NCBI RefSeq assembly: GCF_905147045.1
Contig: NC_065888.1
Span: 5,771,001 to 5,835,000, forward strand
Origin: Nymphalis io
Lineage: Eukaryota; Arthropoda; Insecta; Lepidoptera; Nymphalidae
Reading direction: 5' to 3'
Length of the DNA: 64,000 nt
The notes below the pieces were generated by a model that saw nothing but the letters and a program-made list of their open reading frames with translations, did not search any database and was not told where the DNA came from. Shown here one piece after another: positions 12,611 through 24,434 of this stretch. A program made the position numbers and the translations under genes. Numbering within the stretch: the stretch's first letter is position 1; each line of letters begins with the position of its first letter.

Positions 12611-15600
12611 TTTTAAAGAACAAGAAAAAAAATTTACTTTATGTATTAAAAAAAATCATTATTATATTGGTATTCTACTGAATACCAATACATTAATTAT
12701 GTGTAAATTATGATAACTAATGACATGCAGGATTTGCGGTGGAACCTTAATATATTTAAATAATGCATCTTATATTTAAATCTGTCGTACCCACTTCAGA
12801 TAAATCTTATCTTAAAAGACAGTTCATTAACCGTGAAAAATAATGTAAGAATAAATTTAGCGCTTAAATTAAAATGCCCGAATTCATCGATGAGTTATTA
12901 AACCCAATATGTACGTAACGACGTAGGCAGGCCAAAGTAAAAACATTAAAATTAGGTAATAATATTTTATATCGATTTAATTATTTTGAATTTCACAATT
13001 AATTAATGTTATAATAATAACGATACACAGAAACAGAGAAGCAGCAATTTCATAACGAATTAGATTTATATATATAAATTAAAGCCTTGCATTGCGTATT
13101 TATTGACTATTTACGAAATCTTTATAGAAAATATAAATACACCAATTCAGTAATGGATAAAATAATTTTAATTAATACAATAATTTAATTCGCATTAACA
13201 TCTTTATCTTTATAGTTATTTAACAATTATAGAAAAACATAACTTCCTGATATTTAATTAGAATTTATTTTCAATTTAAATGTCATTGAATAAGTAAGAT
13301 GTCTTAAGTAAATTATACTGATGTACTCAAAAATCAAGTTTTACACGAAACTCGCTTGTCACTCCGCTAAGTTTGTTTTGAATAAATGCGATCCATCGAA
13401 AGTGGTTTTAGACGCCGTCATTACTTTCGATTTCGTTCGAACCTTGAATATAATCTTGTATTTATGGAAGCTTACCATACTTAGCTCTTAAAACCTTTTT
13501 TTAATAAGATATTTGAACTGGGCGCGATTAACTTTATTTTGAATTATAATTTTCGTATAATATTTTTCATATGTGCAAAAATAGATTTTTTTTTCTTATA
13601 AATGATTATTAACTGATTTACTTTTAGTAAGTTTATGTTATTAATATTTCAACAAATCGTTATTTTTTTCTAAGCTTGTTTTTAAAAAGCCAGTCACTTA
13701 GGATATATAAGGGCGTTAAGAGCAATAAGAGAAATCAAAGAACTAGTTATCAGAAAACGAGGATGTATGCAAGGTTTGAACAATATTTTTCTAATCAAGT
13801 CCTTCCTTCCGACCTTCATGGTTGTGTACTTCACTATATTAAATAATATTATGCAGTTAATAGCAATTATAACATAATTTGACGGGTTTGATTTACGTTT
13901 GACGGGAATGTAATATTATTTATGTCGAAATCATTTATTTTGTAATTGGTATTACATATTATATTCGAAGACATATTTTTCTTTTTAAATGTTTTATAGA
14001 TGTTATATTAGAGCATAGATTATAATATTTGTATATAAATAAGTATAACTTTTACTCTGGTTTCGTAATGTATTAAATACTACCTACTTGTTTTCGAGAA
14101 ATGTGAAAAGTGTAAACACAATGTTATACATTGTTACGAGTCCCAAATTTTCACATCCGCTCATGTAATCAAACAAGAGCTTGATTAATTATGGTATTAA
14201 TTTCTCGTTCTTCCCGTCAGTTGCCATTGTTGTCGGCCATCTTGAAATGACTTGACAGATGTGACATGTAGGTGAATATAGATTATATAATTCTTAAGCT
14301 TTTTACTTTAAAATGTACAAGTAATTTAAGAAAGAGTTAAATTATTTTACACAAACGTTAATTAAACATAAAAATAAAACTCAAAATTTATTTGTTAACA
14401 TATTTTTTATGCTATTTATATTTATTAGGCACACAAACAACATGATCTTGTTGTTGATAATTGCTAACTATATAAAATTAATCCATGAAAGATACTTTCG
14501 CTTATTCGTTATGGACGTGTTATATCTTTTGTTCTCAGGCAAAGAGGTGAAAATCATCGCCATTGTTTTCGTTTAATTTATTATAAGTTTGTATGTTTTA
14601 TTTTGAATAAAATATATTAAATATAATAGAAGTCGATGGTTTCTGTTTGAGAGATAGTATTTTCTAATATTAGTATTGAAAATAATAAATCTGTGTCTAA
14701 TTCAGTTTCAAGTATTGTTATTTAGAGTTTTTTATTGTATATCATCCCAAAGATGAAGCCTAACAAAAATAAAATTTATATTATTGTTAAACCGAAAAAT
14801 ACTTTTCAAGGAAATCTTTTAAATCAACTCAAGTTAGCCAACGAGTAAAGCGCGAACGTATGCAAGATGAGATCAACCATGACCCTAACTCATTCATTGC
14901 TACCACTTTTAAATATGTAATGAAGAAGACAACTTAGTTCTTATTGCTGAGAGATAAAGCGTATTTTTTCATGGCAGAAGTAGACATGTCATTAGCATTT
15001 ATCTTTGCCGTTTTAAGAAATATATCGCCAGATGGACGTAACAGCTGAGTTAGGTATTCGATATAAAATCCGATTTAGTCCCATTATCGATTCTCCTTTT
15101 CATATTTCTCAGAAGTTTTAATGTTATCTCATACCTCGGAAAACGTAATGAAACATTGAATTAAAAGCTTTCATTAACTATATATTGGCTTCGAGTGACC
15201 GATCGATTTGTTGCAACAGTGTAATTATTTTATAACACCACAATAGAACCCTATTATAAATGAACTGGCTTTCACTTGCGTACATCTGAAACTAGATTAA
15301 GCATAATAACATATATAATAGCAGAATACAAGGAGCTGTTAATTGTTTATTTAGGAAAATTATGATTCTAATATTATAAAGTAAGTAACGTTTTTTTATA
15401 TATACATCCAAATTGTACTAATTTGATTAACTAAGCAATCTTAATAGTCTACAATTTCATGATAGCCACAGATCACCGTTGAAGAGAATATCCTCAGTTT
15501 GGCGCTATTTTGGCAAAAAGTAAAATTATATATGCAAAATGTCCTAAACAGTTTCAATACCAATTTTTTTTTTATTTACAAAGCGGGAAAAATCCTTTTT

Positions 15601-15740
15601 TTCTTAAAATTATTATCAAAATATACACTTAATATCGTATTATTAATTCATCACTAATAATAATTACCATTTGTGAAATCTGTATTGTATCCATGTGGGG
15701 TCAGGGCGATTTGCTAGTATTTAGTATACCGGCGTTGGAT
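12611..15740. other. AT-rich non-coding tract
   Basis: No gene was recognised. A less AT-rich patch around 13370-13445 carries the inverted octamers TCGAAAGT and ACTTTCGA about 35 bases apart. Nothing else stands out. Confidence 0.4.
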
Positions 15741-15818
15741 AATTCCTGTCTCTAATTATAATATATGGAGTTTTGGTATAAATTTATATATATATTGATT
15801 ATAAATTATAAATTATAA

Positions 15819-15850
<32 letters not shown>

Positions 15851-15944
15851 TCCTATATAATATAATTCCTGTCTCTAATTTATATAATATATGGAGTTTT
15901 GGTATAAATTTATATATATATTGATTATAAATTATAAATTTATT

Positions 15945-15988
<44 letters not shown>
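15741..15988. repeat. tandem duplication of a ~123-bp AT-rich unit
   Basis: AATTCCTGTCTCTAATT, ATATATGGAGTTTTGGTATA and a TAAATT series ending in a TA run occur in order twice, from 15741 and from 15864. Each unit ends in a TA microsatellite, the second longer than the first. Few differences separate the units, so the duplication is fairly young. Confidence 0.85.
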
Positions 15989-15992
<4 letters not shown>

Positions 15993-16007
15993 ATAACATA
16001 GTTAATT

Positions 16008-16111
16008 AATATCCTGGGACATTTTTCACACACGGCCATCTGATCCCAAATTAAGCTTGTACAAAGCTTGTGCTATGGAAACCAGACAACTGATATACTA
16101 CATATACTACT
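16008..16111 (-). mobile_element. SINE-B, 5'-truncated copy
   Basis: On the minus strand this matches the 3' part of the SINE at 62684-62944: GTATATCAGTTGTCTGGTTT, CCATAGCACAAGC, CAGATGGCCGTGTGTGAAAA and a closing ATGTCCCAGGATATTA. The tRNA-like head is missing. A few internal differences, including a small duplicated AAGCTTGT, mark it as old. Confidence 0.75.
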
Positions 16112-16515
16112 TTTTTTTTGGAAATATATACTTATATAGATAAGTTAATTGCGTAATAGAAAAGTTTTTGTTTATAAATTTTTCAAAGTTTTATGAAAAC
16201 TTTAATTATGATGTAGTGATTAAAAACATAAAAACTTACATTTTATGTAAGACGACATTAATTTGTATCGTAATGATATAAATATAAATTAACACGTTTA
16301 TGAAATGGCTAATGAAATCCGAATAATAAATTGTTGATCGATTAACGAAATCGATGTCAAATTGTACTTGCCGCCGATTGGCATGTGGTACATTTCCATG
16401 TTATGTAACGTTGGGTCTACAGTTACAACAGTTGTTACATCTTAATCGATAAAATAATAGGGAGGAACGAATTTGCCGCGATCATTTAATTGATTCTTTT
16501 ATTTTTGTAGTGCCT

Positions 16516-16576
16516 GTCCTCAACCATTACACGAATTAAAGCTACCTCAGCTTTAATTCGTGTGATGGTTGAAGAC
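16516..16576. repeat. 28-bp near-perfect hairpin, 5-nt loop
   Basis: Arm 16516-16543 pairs with arm 16549-16576 around a 5-nt loop, ACCTC. Of 28 positions, 26 are Watson-Crick and two differ only as transitions that would pair G-U in the plus-strand RNA. The core TACACGAATTAAAGCT is perfectly mirrored by AGCTTTAATTCGTG(T). It is much longer than chance would give. It could be a structured RNA element or a short foldback sequence; the loop is small for a canonical pre-miRNA. Confidence 0.85.
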
Positions 16577-17245
16577 GTTATATAATGTGTTATTAAATAC
16601 GATGGGAAATTATATTTAGTACGATATCGTTCTTGGGAGGTACAATGAGATACAGACGAAGCGGTAGTGACTAGGTACTTTTATTAATTTTTTTAAGTAT
16701 CTTGTTCTTCTAAGTTGATTCTATGACTGAGTTGATACTTAGACCCCGTTTGTGTGGATTTGGGCAGAGATTAACGGTTCATGGTTTACGGGGTTTATGT
16801 GCAATAGTTATATTGGTTTTTGAAAAGTATTAATTAAAATTGTAGTTCTATTTAAAATAAAAATAATAAGCTTACATTTAATTTAAATTGTTCAACAATC
16901 ACCGTTAAACGATAAATTTATGATAATAGTTTGGAATTAAATTTATTTTGTAAAATGATTCAAAAGTGCTTATGAGAGTTACTGGTAAATACTATATTTT
17001 GACATATAAGTGTGCGAACGATATGTGCGAACGAACGATCAATTTTAATGGAGATTTCTATTTCAAATTAATGTTATAAATATACTTTTTTAACATATGC
17101 TTCTATTAATGCTTTATGGCAAAATCGCCATGAAGCATTTAAATAATTCATTAATATTGCTCTTGACCTACAATACAGAGTTGAAAGCAAAACTTGATTG
17201 TTTTATTATTCTAAGTCAGTCCAATATACTTTCACTTTGTACACA

Positions 17246-17281
17246 AAAAGCTCATACATTTTATTCTTTTTACAGGTAATT
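17246..17281 (+). other. candidate recursive splice site B
   Basis: The tract CATTTTATTCTTTTTACAG (AG at 17274-17275) is followed at once by GTAATT. GCTCATAC upstream could serve as a branch region. The pyrimidine tract is good and the donor is moderate. A 60-codon open frame from 17097 runs into this point but has no recognisable content. Confidence 0.25.
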
Positions 17282-17307
17282 ATCTGATCGTCGCTTCAAG
17301 GGACCCT

Positions 17308-17338
17308 GGTGAAGTTTTTTTTTTTTTTTTGGTGAAGT
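17308..17338. repeat. poly(T) flanked by 8-bp direct repeat
   Basis: GGTGAAGT at 17308-17315 and again at 17331-17338 flank a run of 15 T. This is the expected footprint of a retroposon truncated down to its tail (minus orientation), with the octamer as TSD. Replication slippage is the alternative. Confidence 0.55.
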
Positions 17339-18555
17339 ATTGGGACATTGTATTTAAGTTTATATTTCTAATTTATCTAAATAATTCTAATAATTTAATA
17401 CATTTCTAATCTAATTTATATTCAATATTAGAGACAACAAACGAATAAATTTTATTATTTTTTTTTAAATTTAATATTCCATTAATATGATTCGTTTTTT
17501 TTTTAATATAAATAAACAATATGTATCCCTTAATGGTAAGACTATTGGAGTTATGGAGATCGAGAATTTTTAAGTAAATTATTTTTTAATAAACATTAAA
17601 ATCTTCACTACCTTTTTTCAAAAGTAATTAAGCGGAATAGAAAGAAAAACTGCTACAACGGGAACTGTTTATTTAAAAAATATATATATATGTATAGAAA
17701 TTATATAAAAGTTTTTTTTTTATAATTTTCAAATAATCAGGAAACAACCTACTAAACGCGGTAAGACAAAACAGTAATTAAAAAATATGTATAATAGTGT
17801 TATCAACAACATAATTTTAATGTTGTAATTGCGTAAGTCCATGCCTTTAGAGGACATTATTTTTTTCAGACACTCAATTAACATGAGTAAGTCCTCGATT
17901 AAGATAATAATTATCTTATATAACTCAGTTAGTATAATAAAACACATTATAACAGCTAATAAAACAACATTATGCAAATCAAGTTGTTTAAAACATTATA
18001 GGCCTTAATAAATAAAAAACACTGTTTAATCGTTGCATAGATAAACAAGGATTTCTTCACTTTCTGGCATTAGTGACTTGACATTTGAAAGAAGAAGACA
18101 AGGCACTATACAATATAAAACGTTAACCACGACGTTTATTAGTAGGCAAAAGAGTATAAAACTTAAATGAAATGTACATTAAATAATATATAAAATTAGT
18201 AAAAAGATTTGTTACTCATTAATTTTACAACTAAATTGACTATACGTGTTAAAAATAACATTATCATAAATTTTCTTGGTTTCACTTAGATACGTTATTT
18301 ATCGAGGAAAGCACGATATTTTTGGTAAGACTAACTATCACGTAATCATTGCGCATTATTGCATATTAATATTATATGATCTGCCTATTATTTTGTGCAT
18401 AAGTAAATTATTTGAAACAAACATTTATCATCTAATTCAGACTTCATTATAAAATAAGTTACAAAAAACACAAATATGAGCACTTGAGAAGCCGTTGGAT
18501 GTTGTCATTATAATTTAATAATCTGATTTAGTTATTATAAAACAATATAATATAA
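17339..18555. other. AT-rich non-coding tract
   Basis: No gene or element was recognised; T-runs are frequent. The minus-strand open frame at 17729-17977 is hydrophobic only because of AT-rich composition. Confidence 0.4.
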
Positions 18556-18635
18556 CACTTTCTTCCAGTAAGCAATCCCAAGAAAGACTGTGAAGGAAGT
18601 TGCCCGCCAACATAGCAAAATTAATATTTTTGTCT
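18556..18635 (+). repeat. repeat F, first copy
   Basis: CACTTTCTT, AGTAAGCAATCCCAAGA, AGACTGT, AAGGAAG and GCCAACATAGCAAAATTAAT appear in order here and again at 19702-19770, same strand. The function and family are unknown. The copies differ at a handful of bases. Confidence 0.8.
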
Positions 18636-19701
18636 AGGCATATTGTAGAGTACCTAAGTGTTAATGATTTATGGGTCGCTTAGCGATGAAAAACTTATAC
18701 CAGAAGACAAAGTGCCTTTAAAAGGCTTTAGTATATAATATTGTTATAAAAGTAAAGGCGTTTTGCAGTTTCACCCGCTTTAAATTTAGAATACTGATGT
18801 GATAAGCGCGAATTTCATGTTTTAGTATCAACCTTATTGATGCAAAAACATGCAAGATATTCACGTGTATAAATACGTATGTAAAATCTTAAGTTGAAAT
18901 ATCTAAATATAAAGTACTTAATTATATTATATCAAAGTTTTTAATATTCATAATAATTTACGCTTGTCGCTCTATTTGAATACATTATACATAAACAAAT
19001 TTACTAATTTTCTAGTCGTTTTTTACAATTTTAAATTATTTTAGCGCTGTAAAAGCTTTTTTATTATTCATATATACTTTCGTTTTTTTTTCTTATCTTT
19101 ATCAAGCGCTGACAATATTTTATAAATTCAAGGTCAATCATCACCCATGACATTTATATATCATTGTAGTTCTAGTAATAAACAAGGGAAACTGGTATGT
19201 AATAAATTATTAAAAGCCTATAATTTATAATAATGCCCCGCATTGCGCTGATTGTTTATTTAATAACCTGTCGATGATTCCATAAATGCTTTGAAATTAA
19301 TTTCTATAAAATATCATTATCGTTTTTTTTTTTAATTATATTTAATTGTATAATAACCAGTATCCGAAACCAATTAAAAAACCTCTAGGTGTTTACATCC
19401 TGTAAGACTTTTAAATCCTTATTTTTCTGCAATCACAAATAAAAATTGAATTTGTCAACGAGAAGTTCATATTTCGAGATGCAGTCTTATTTTAACAATT
19501 AAGATATTATATTTTCCCAGTATCTAAACTATTGTCGGACCAGATTCTGTCAAAAGCTGGGAAATAATATACATATACATAAAATATAATATATAGGTAA
19601 AATGATTTCTGTAATTACAATATTATTATAGGCATTATACTATAATGCCGTGTGGTTCCGAAAGAACTAGCTATTGTAATCCACTCAGAGATTCTTGTTA
19701 A

Positions 19702-19770
19702 CACTTTCTTAGTAAGCAATCCCAAGATAGACTGTCAAGGAAGGTGCCTGCCAACATAGCAAAATTAATA
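19702..19770 (+). repeat. repeat F, second copy
   Basis: Same strand and order of blocks as the copy at 18556, about 1.15 kb downstream. The sequence after it (AGTGCAAGGTGCAACACATC) is less AT-rich than usual and may belong to the same element, but it is not shared by the first copy. Confidence 0.8.
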
Positions 19771-20557
19771 GCATAGTGCAAGGTGCAACACATCAACAAT
19801 TGTGACAAGCTAAATCAGACCAAGCGTCAAGCAATCTAACCTACATTTTCTTCACCTGCATTATGATACCTCTAAATTAATGTAATGAACCAGTTACTTG
19901 TGTTTCAAGTCTCGCAATTGCATTGGTTTGGAACAAGTTATTACACGATCTTGCCCTGGTTCCGAGTATCGGTGACACTTGTAAAAATACCTGTTCTGCT
20001 TGAAAAGGAACGTTTGCGAAATAATGCCAGCCCAATAATCATTTGGCGTGTAATTCGGTTATCGTATTATTTAAGCTGAGATCAGAGATGAAGTAAAAAA
20101 CGTTTTATAATTAAAAAAACGTATTGTTATATAAATCTGTTGTTAGAAATAGGCTGAAAATAAACTACAGTAATAAACTTTATACATACATTGAAAAATA
20201 TGTGAAAAGGATGTTACTGTTGTATCACATTATATTTAATATTATTCGAAAGATTCGTCACAGAGTTCATTTAAGAAATTGATAGAATTTTCTTCAAGAA
20301 AATTTGAGCGAATTTCGAACATTCTTGAAAATAGTAATTTATATAATTATGTTAAAAGGATATGTTTACTTTATAATTTTCTTATATAAAATTTTTATAT
20401 TTAAATGATGGATCCATTTATTCATCCATAATAACAATATTAAAAACAACTTGTAATAACTTTCTTTCTATTTTATAATCCAATGAAATCTTTTAATTTC
20501 TATTTTAATATAGATAACCTATTCGTATCTATAATATCAATTAGTATTTTTTCTTCT

Positions 20558-21260
20558 TAGTCCAGAGGGTGGATCTACCAGTTATCTGTCCGATAGCTGG
20601 TTGGAATCACTACGGGTACGCGACCCCGGACTGCTCTAGCTACTAGTGTCACATTCCTGTATCTTCCGTGATCACAGTATCCTCACCCCTCTCCTTGATA
20701 CGTTGTTTCCCAAAATTACCCCAGCGTCACGCCAAAGAAGAAGGAAAACTAATATTAAACCCGGAGCGGTGCCTCCGTTTAGGCGTAAGCCAGTCACCTG
20801 CGGCCAAACCAGCACCACACGTATTGACTCGTCATTCCTGCGGATCCTGCTGGGGAGGAGGAGAGGGTGGCATGGGTACTGGGCAAGCCCGTGTTGCCAT
20901 AAAGTCGCCTGGCCCAGGCGTAGCAGCATCCACGGAGAGGACACTTCGCTCACCTGTCTTGCAGGTGGAAAACAACACGGAGAGTGGCAGTCACCGGTTA
21001 TAAGTCAGCACGAATAGGTGTAAGTGCGGACGCCAGGGGCCACTCTTGACAGTAGGAGGATCCATCGTAGATCCATTGATCAGTTACCGCCTGCTTTAAG
21101 TCGGGCAGCCCCCGATCAATAAGGTACTGATCCGCCTCAGCGTTAACTTGTTCCGCCTGGGTGAACGGAACACAAGCCTTACAGCTAGACGTTGACGCTG
21201 TGACATTGACCACCTGCTCAAAGAAACAAAAATCTCAAAACCCACAACAACGCTGCTTAC
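20558..21260 (+). other. LINE 5' leader with small overlapping open frames
   Basis: This GC-richer leader precedes the endonuclease/RT frame. It contains overlapping open frames of 123 codons (20646-21017) and 111 codons (20668-21003) on the plus strand, and others on the minus strand. None shows the coiled coil, RRM or CCHC knuckles of a LINE ORF1 that I can recognise. Internal promoter activity is expected for such a leader, but no specific promoter motif is proven. An in-frame stop at 21207-21209 precludes an N-terminal extension of the main protein starting further upstream. Confidence 0.6.
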
Positions 21261-24200
21261 ATGCGCTTTGCGACATGGAATGTCCGAACGATGAGGACAG
21301 GCTTCCCGAACACCTACGGAAGCTCCGATTGCGCCCAAAAACTGCGCAAAACTTACAATATCGACGTGGAGCTTAAAAGGCTCAAAATCGATATCGTAGC
21401 CTTACAAGAGACCAGAACTGAAGACGAAGGGTCTTTGCGTGAAGCTAACTACGCTTTTTACTGGAAGGGCAAGAGTTCCTTGGAAACACGAGAGCATGGT
21501 GTAGGTTTCGCGGTTCGAAACCATCTCATCAACGCCATAGAGACATCTGTAGGCGTTTCCGAGCGAATTATGGTCTTGCGTCTAAACACAAAAAGCGGCT
21601 TTGTCACGCTAATTTCCGCTTACGCACCGACGCTTAGTTCAAAACCTGAGACCAAGGATCAGTTCTACGGCCAGCTCGATGAGACAGTGCGCAGGGTGAA
21701 TCCAACTGACAGACTGCATATTTTGGGTGACTTTAATGCCCGCGTCGGTCAGGGTACATCAGCCTGGCCTGAATGCCTCGGTGCACACGGCATAGGCAAG
21801 CTTAACGACAACGGACAACGACTGTTGGAGTTTTGCTCAAGGCACCAGCTGTGTGTTACCAACACCTTTTTTAAAGGCAAAATGATGCGGAAAGTCTCGT
21901 GGATGCACCCTCGATCTAAACACTGGCACCAATTAGACCTTGCTCTAACAAGAAGGAGGGATCTACGGGAAACGCTCCACACGCGGGCGTTTCACAGTGC
22001 CGATTGCGACACCGATCACAGCCTCGTCGCTACTAAAGTCCGACTTGTCCCTAGAAGAGTCCATTCTTCCAAGCCACTCGGTCGAAAAAAGATAAATCTT
22101 TTCAAGACTCGTGACATGGAAGTAGTGGAGTCATTTGGGGAACTCGTCCGCGAAGAAGTTGCAACTTGGGATAGTACGGCATCAGCGCGAGTCGAATGGG
22201 AAAAAGTCAAGTCTCTTCTCACTGACACTGCAGGCAAGATTTTTGGCTATCAAAAGGCAAAATCTTACGACTGGTTTCAAGAAAACGAGAAGCACTTACT
22301 TCCCTTGATTGACTCGAAACGCCAAGCCGCTTTAAATTTTCGCCTTAACCCTTGCGATGCGACGCGTAAAGATCTCACGAAGGCAAAAGCCTCACTCCAG
22401 CGTAGCACGCGCTTCTTTGTAAATGCGTATTGGACAGAGCTTTGCCAAAGCATCCAAGCGTGCGCAATCGCGGGGGATATTGGCGGGGTGTACGCGGGCA
22501 TCAAAAGAGCTCTTGGACCTACTCCAAAAAAGACGGCACCTCTCAAGGAAACCGACGGTTCTATTATAACAGACAGCACCCGTCAGATGGCAAGATGGGT
22601 AGAATACTACAAGGGGCTCTACTCGTGCCCAGTGGATATTCAGCCAGAAGCAATGGAGCTTGTCCCGAATCTGGCAACTTGGCACGAGCTAGACGTTGCA
22701 CCCACAGTAGAGGAACTTTATCTGGCCGTCAAGAAGCTCAAATGTGGAAAGAGCCCCGGAAAAGACGATGTTGTCACCGAAGTCGTCAAGCTTGAGTGCC
22801 TCTTGCCCATCCTTCATAACCACCTGGCTAAGTGCTGGGAAGAAAACTACGTCCCTCAGGATATGCGAGATGCTAACATCGTCACTCTTTATAAAGGCAA
22901 AGGCGATCGTGGCGACTGCAACTGTTACCGCGGAATATCTCTTCTTAGCATCGTCGGTAAAGCCTTTGCCAGGGCCATTTTAGGCAAACTACAAAGGCTC
23001 GCCGACCGCGTATACCCTGAGGCACAATGTGGTTTTAGGTCCCAACGGTCAACTGTCGACATGATATTTTCACTCAGACAGCTACAAGAAAAGTGTAGGG
23101 AGCAACATACCCCCCTAGTCATTGCATTTGTAGACCTAAATAAGGCTTTTGACTCCGTGAGCAGAGAGGGGTTGTACTCGGTTCTTGTCAGAATTGGATG
23201 CCCCCCAAAACTCCTAAGGATAGTGCAATCGTTCCACGAAGGTATGGAAGTTACCGTCCTGCACAATGGCAACGCATCCACGCCATTCGACGTACGCCGT
23301 GGTGTTCGTCAAGGTTGTGCACTGGCCCCCACCTTGTTCGGAATATTCTTCTCAGTGCTTCTGAAGGTTGCTTTTGGAGATGAACAGCAAGGCGTCCACT
23401 TACACACGCGAACCGATGGTAGGCTGTACAACATCTCAATGCTCAAGTCCAAACGCTACAGGGAGGACTTATTTGTAGATAGTCTCCTCTTCGCTGACGA
23501 CGCTGCCTTCGTTGCTCATGACCAAGCTCAACTCCAGAGTCTAATGGACAAATTTGCCAGAGCGTGCGACCTCTTTTCAATGTCCATAAACTGCAAGAAG
23601 ACCGTTATTTTAGCGCAAGGATGTTTAGAGCAACCTGTCATCTTGCTTAACGGCGCACCTTTACAGGTGGTTAACAAATTTTGCTACCTTGGGTCGCATT
23701 TGTCGAGCAATCTCTCGCTTGATGCAGAGATCGACTTCCGCATCGGCAAAGCAGCCTCTACGTTCGGGAGGCTCTGTTCAAGGGCTTGGGATAACAGACA
23801 CCTTACGGTAAAAACGAAAATGCTTGTTTACCAATCATGTGTCCTAAGCACACTCTTGTATGGAGCAGAAACGTGGACAACGTACGCAAAACAAGAACGC
23901 CGACTAAACACATTTCACTTGCGCTGTCTTCGGAGCATTCTGGGCATCACATGGCAGGATCGCGTGACAAACGAGTCTGTTCTAGGCGAGGCACAGCTGC
24001 CTAGCATCATGGCCATTCTCAAAAAAAAACGGTTACGGTGGCTGGGACACGTGCATCGAATGGAGCAGACCCGTCTTCCAAGGCAAATACTACTGGGAGA
24101 GGTTGTGGATGCAAAGAGGTCTGTTGGGAGGCCTATGCTCCGTTACAAAGATTGCGCTAAGCGTGATATGGTTGCGTTTAACATCCCTAGCAATCGATGG

Positions 24201-24434
24201 GAGGAACTGGCAGATGACCGTGCCAAGTGGCGACGCCTTATTCACGAAGGTCAATCAAAGCATGACAATGACTGGTTTAAACTACTAAAAGAAAAACGCA
24301 CTAGGCGTCATGAGCGGGCTTCAAACCCCCGCCCATCTGGGGGCGCATACACTTGTCGGAAGTGCGGCCGGAGGATCCTCTCTCGCATTGGTCTATTCAG
24401 TCATGAACGCAAGTGCCTTCGCGATGCCGCTTAA
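21261..24434 (+). CDS. LINE endonuclease/reverse transcriptase polyprotein, intact
   Basis: The product nicks target DNA and reverse-transcribes the element RNA onto the 3' end (target-primed reverse transcription) in the nucleus. Length is 1057 residues. Residues 1-256 are an APE-type endonuclease: WNVR at 6-9, QET at 49-51, YAPT at 121-124, GDFNAR at 156-161, DHSLV at 252-256. The RT domain spans roughly 490-815: YRGISLL at 556, FVDLNKAFDSV at 623-633, GVRQGCALAPTLF at 681-693, catalytic FADD at 744-747, YLGS at 809-812. The C-terminus has a zinc finger C1032-x2-C1035-x12-H1048-x3-C1052. All key motifs are present and no stop interrupts them, so activity is possible. The start at 21261 lies six residues before the first endonuclease motif, and a stop lies upstream in frame at 21207. 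No RNase H domain was seen. Confidence 0.93.
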   Translation: MRFATWNVRTMRTGFPNTYGSSDCAQKLRKTYNIDVELKRLKIDIVALQETRTEDEGSLREANYAFYWKGKSSLETREHGVGFAVRNHLINAIETSVGVSERIMVLRLNTKSGFVTLISAYAPTLSSKPETKDQFYGQLDETVRRVNPTDRLHILGDFNARVGQGTSAWPECLGAHGIGKLNDNGQRLLEFCSRHQLCVTNTFFKGKMMRKVSWMHPRSKHWHQLDLALTRRRDLRETLHTRAFHSADCDTDHSLVATKVRLVPRRVHSSKPLGRKKINLFKTRDMEVVESFGELVREEVATWDSTASARVEWEKVKSLLTDTAGKIFGYQKAKSYDWFQENEKHLLPLIDSKRQAALNFRLNPCDATRKDLTKAKASLQRSTRFFVNAYWTELCQSIQACAIAGDIGGVYAGIKRALGPTPKKTAPLKETDGSIITDSTRQMARWVEYYKGLYSCPVDIQPEAMELVPNLATWHELDVAPTVEELYLAVKKLKCGKSPGKDDVVTEVVKLECLLPILHNHLAKCWEENYVPQDMRDANIVTLYKGKGDRGDCNCYRGISLLSIVGKAFARAILGKLQRLADRVYPEAQCGFRSQRSTVDMIFSLRQLQEKCREQHTPLVIAFVDLNKAFDSVSREGLYSVLVRIGCPPKLLRIVQSFHEGMEVTVLHNGNASTPFDVRRGVRQGCALAPTLFGIFFSVLLKVAFGDEQQGVHLHTRTDGRLYNISMLKSKRYREDLFVDSLLFADDAAFVAHDQAQLQSLMDKFARACDLFSMSINCKKTVILAQGCLEQPVILLNGAPLQVVNKFCYLGSHLSSNLSLDAEIDFRIGKAASTFGRLCSRAWDNRHLTVKTKMLVYQSCVLSTLLYGAETWTTYAKQERRLNTFHLRCLRSILGITWQDRVTNESVLGEAQLPSIMAILKKKRLRWLGHVHRMEQTRLPRQILLGEVVDAKRSVGRPMLRYKDCAKRDMVAFNIPSNRWEELADDRAKWRRLIHEGQSKHDNDWFKLLKEKRTRRHERASNPRPSGGAYTCRKCGRRILSRIGLFSHERKCLRDAA

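Noticed and set aside
20672..23439. Minus-strand and alternate-frame open frames inside the LINE
   Set aside because: They are shadows of the GC-richer LINE coding strand and carry no independent domains.
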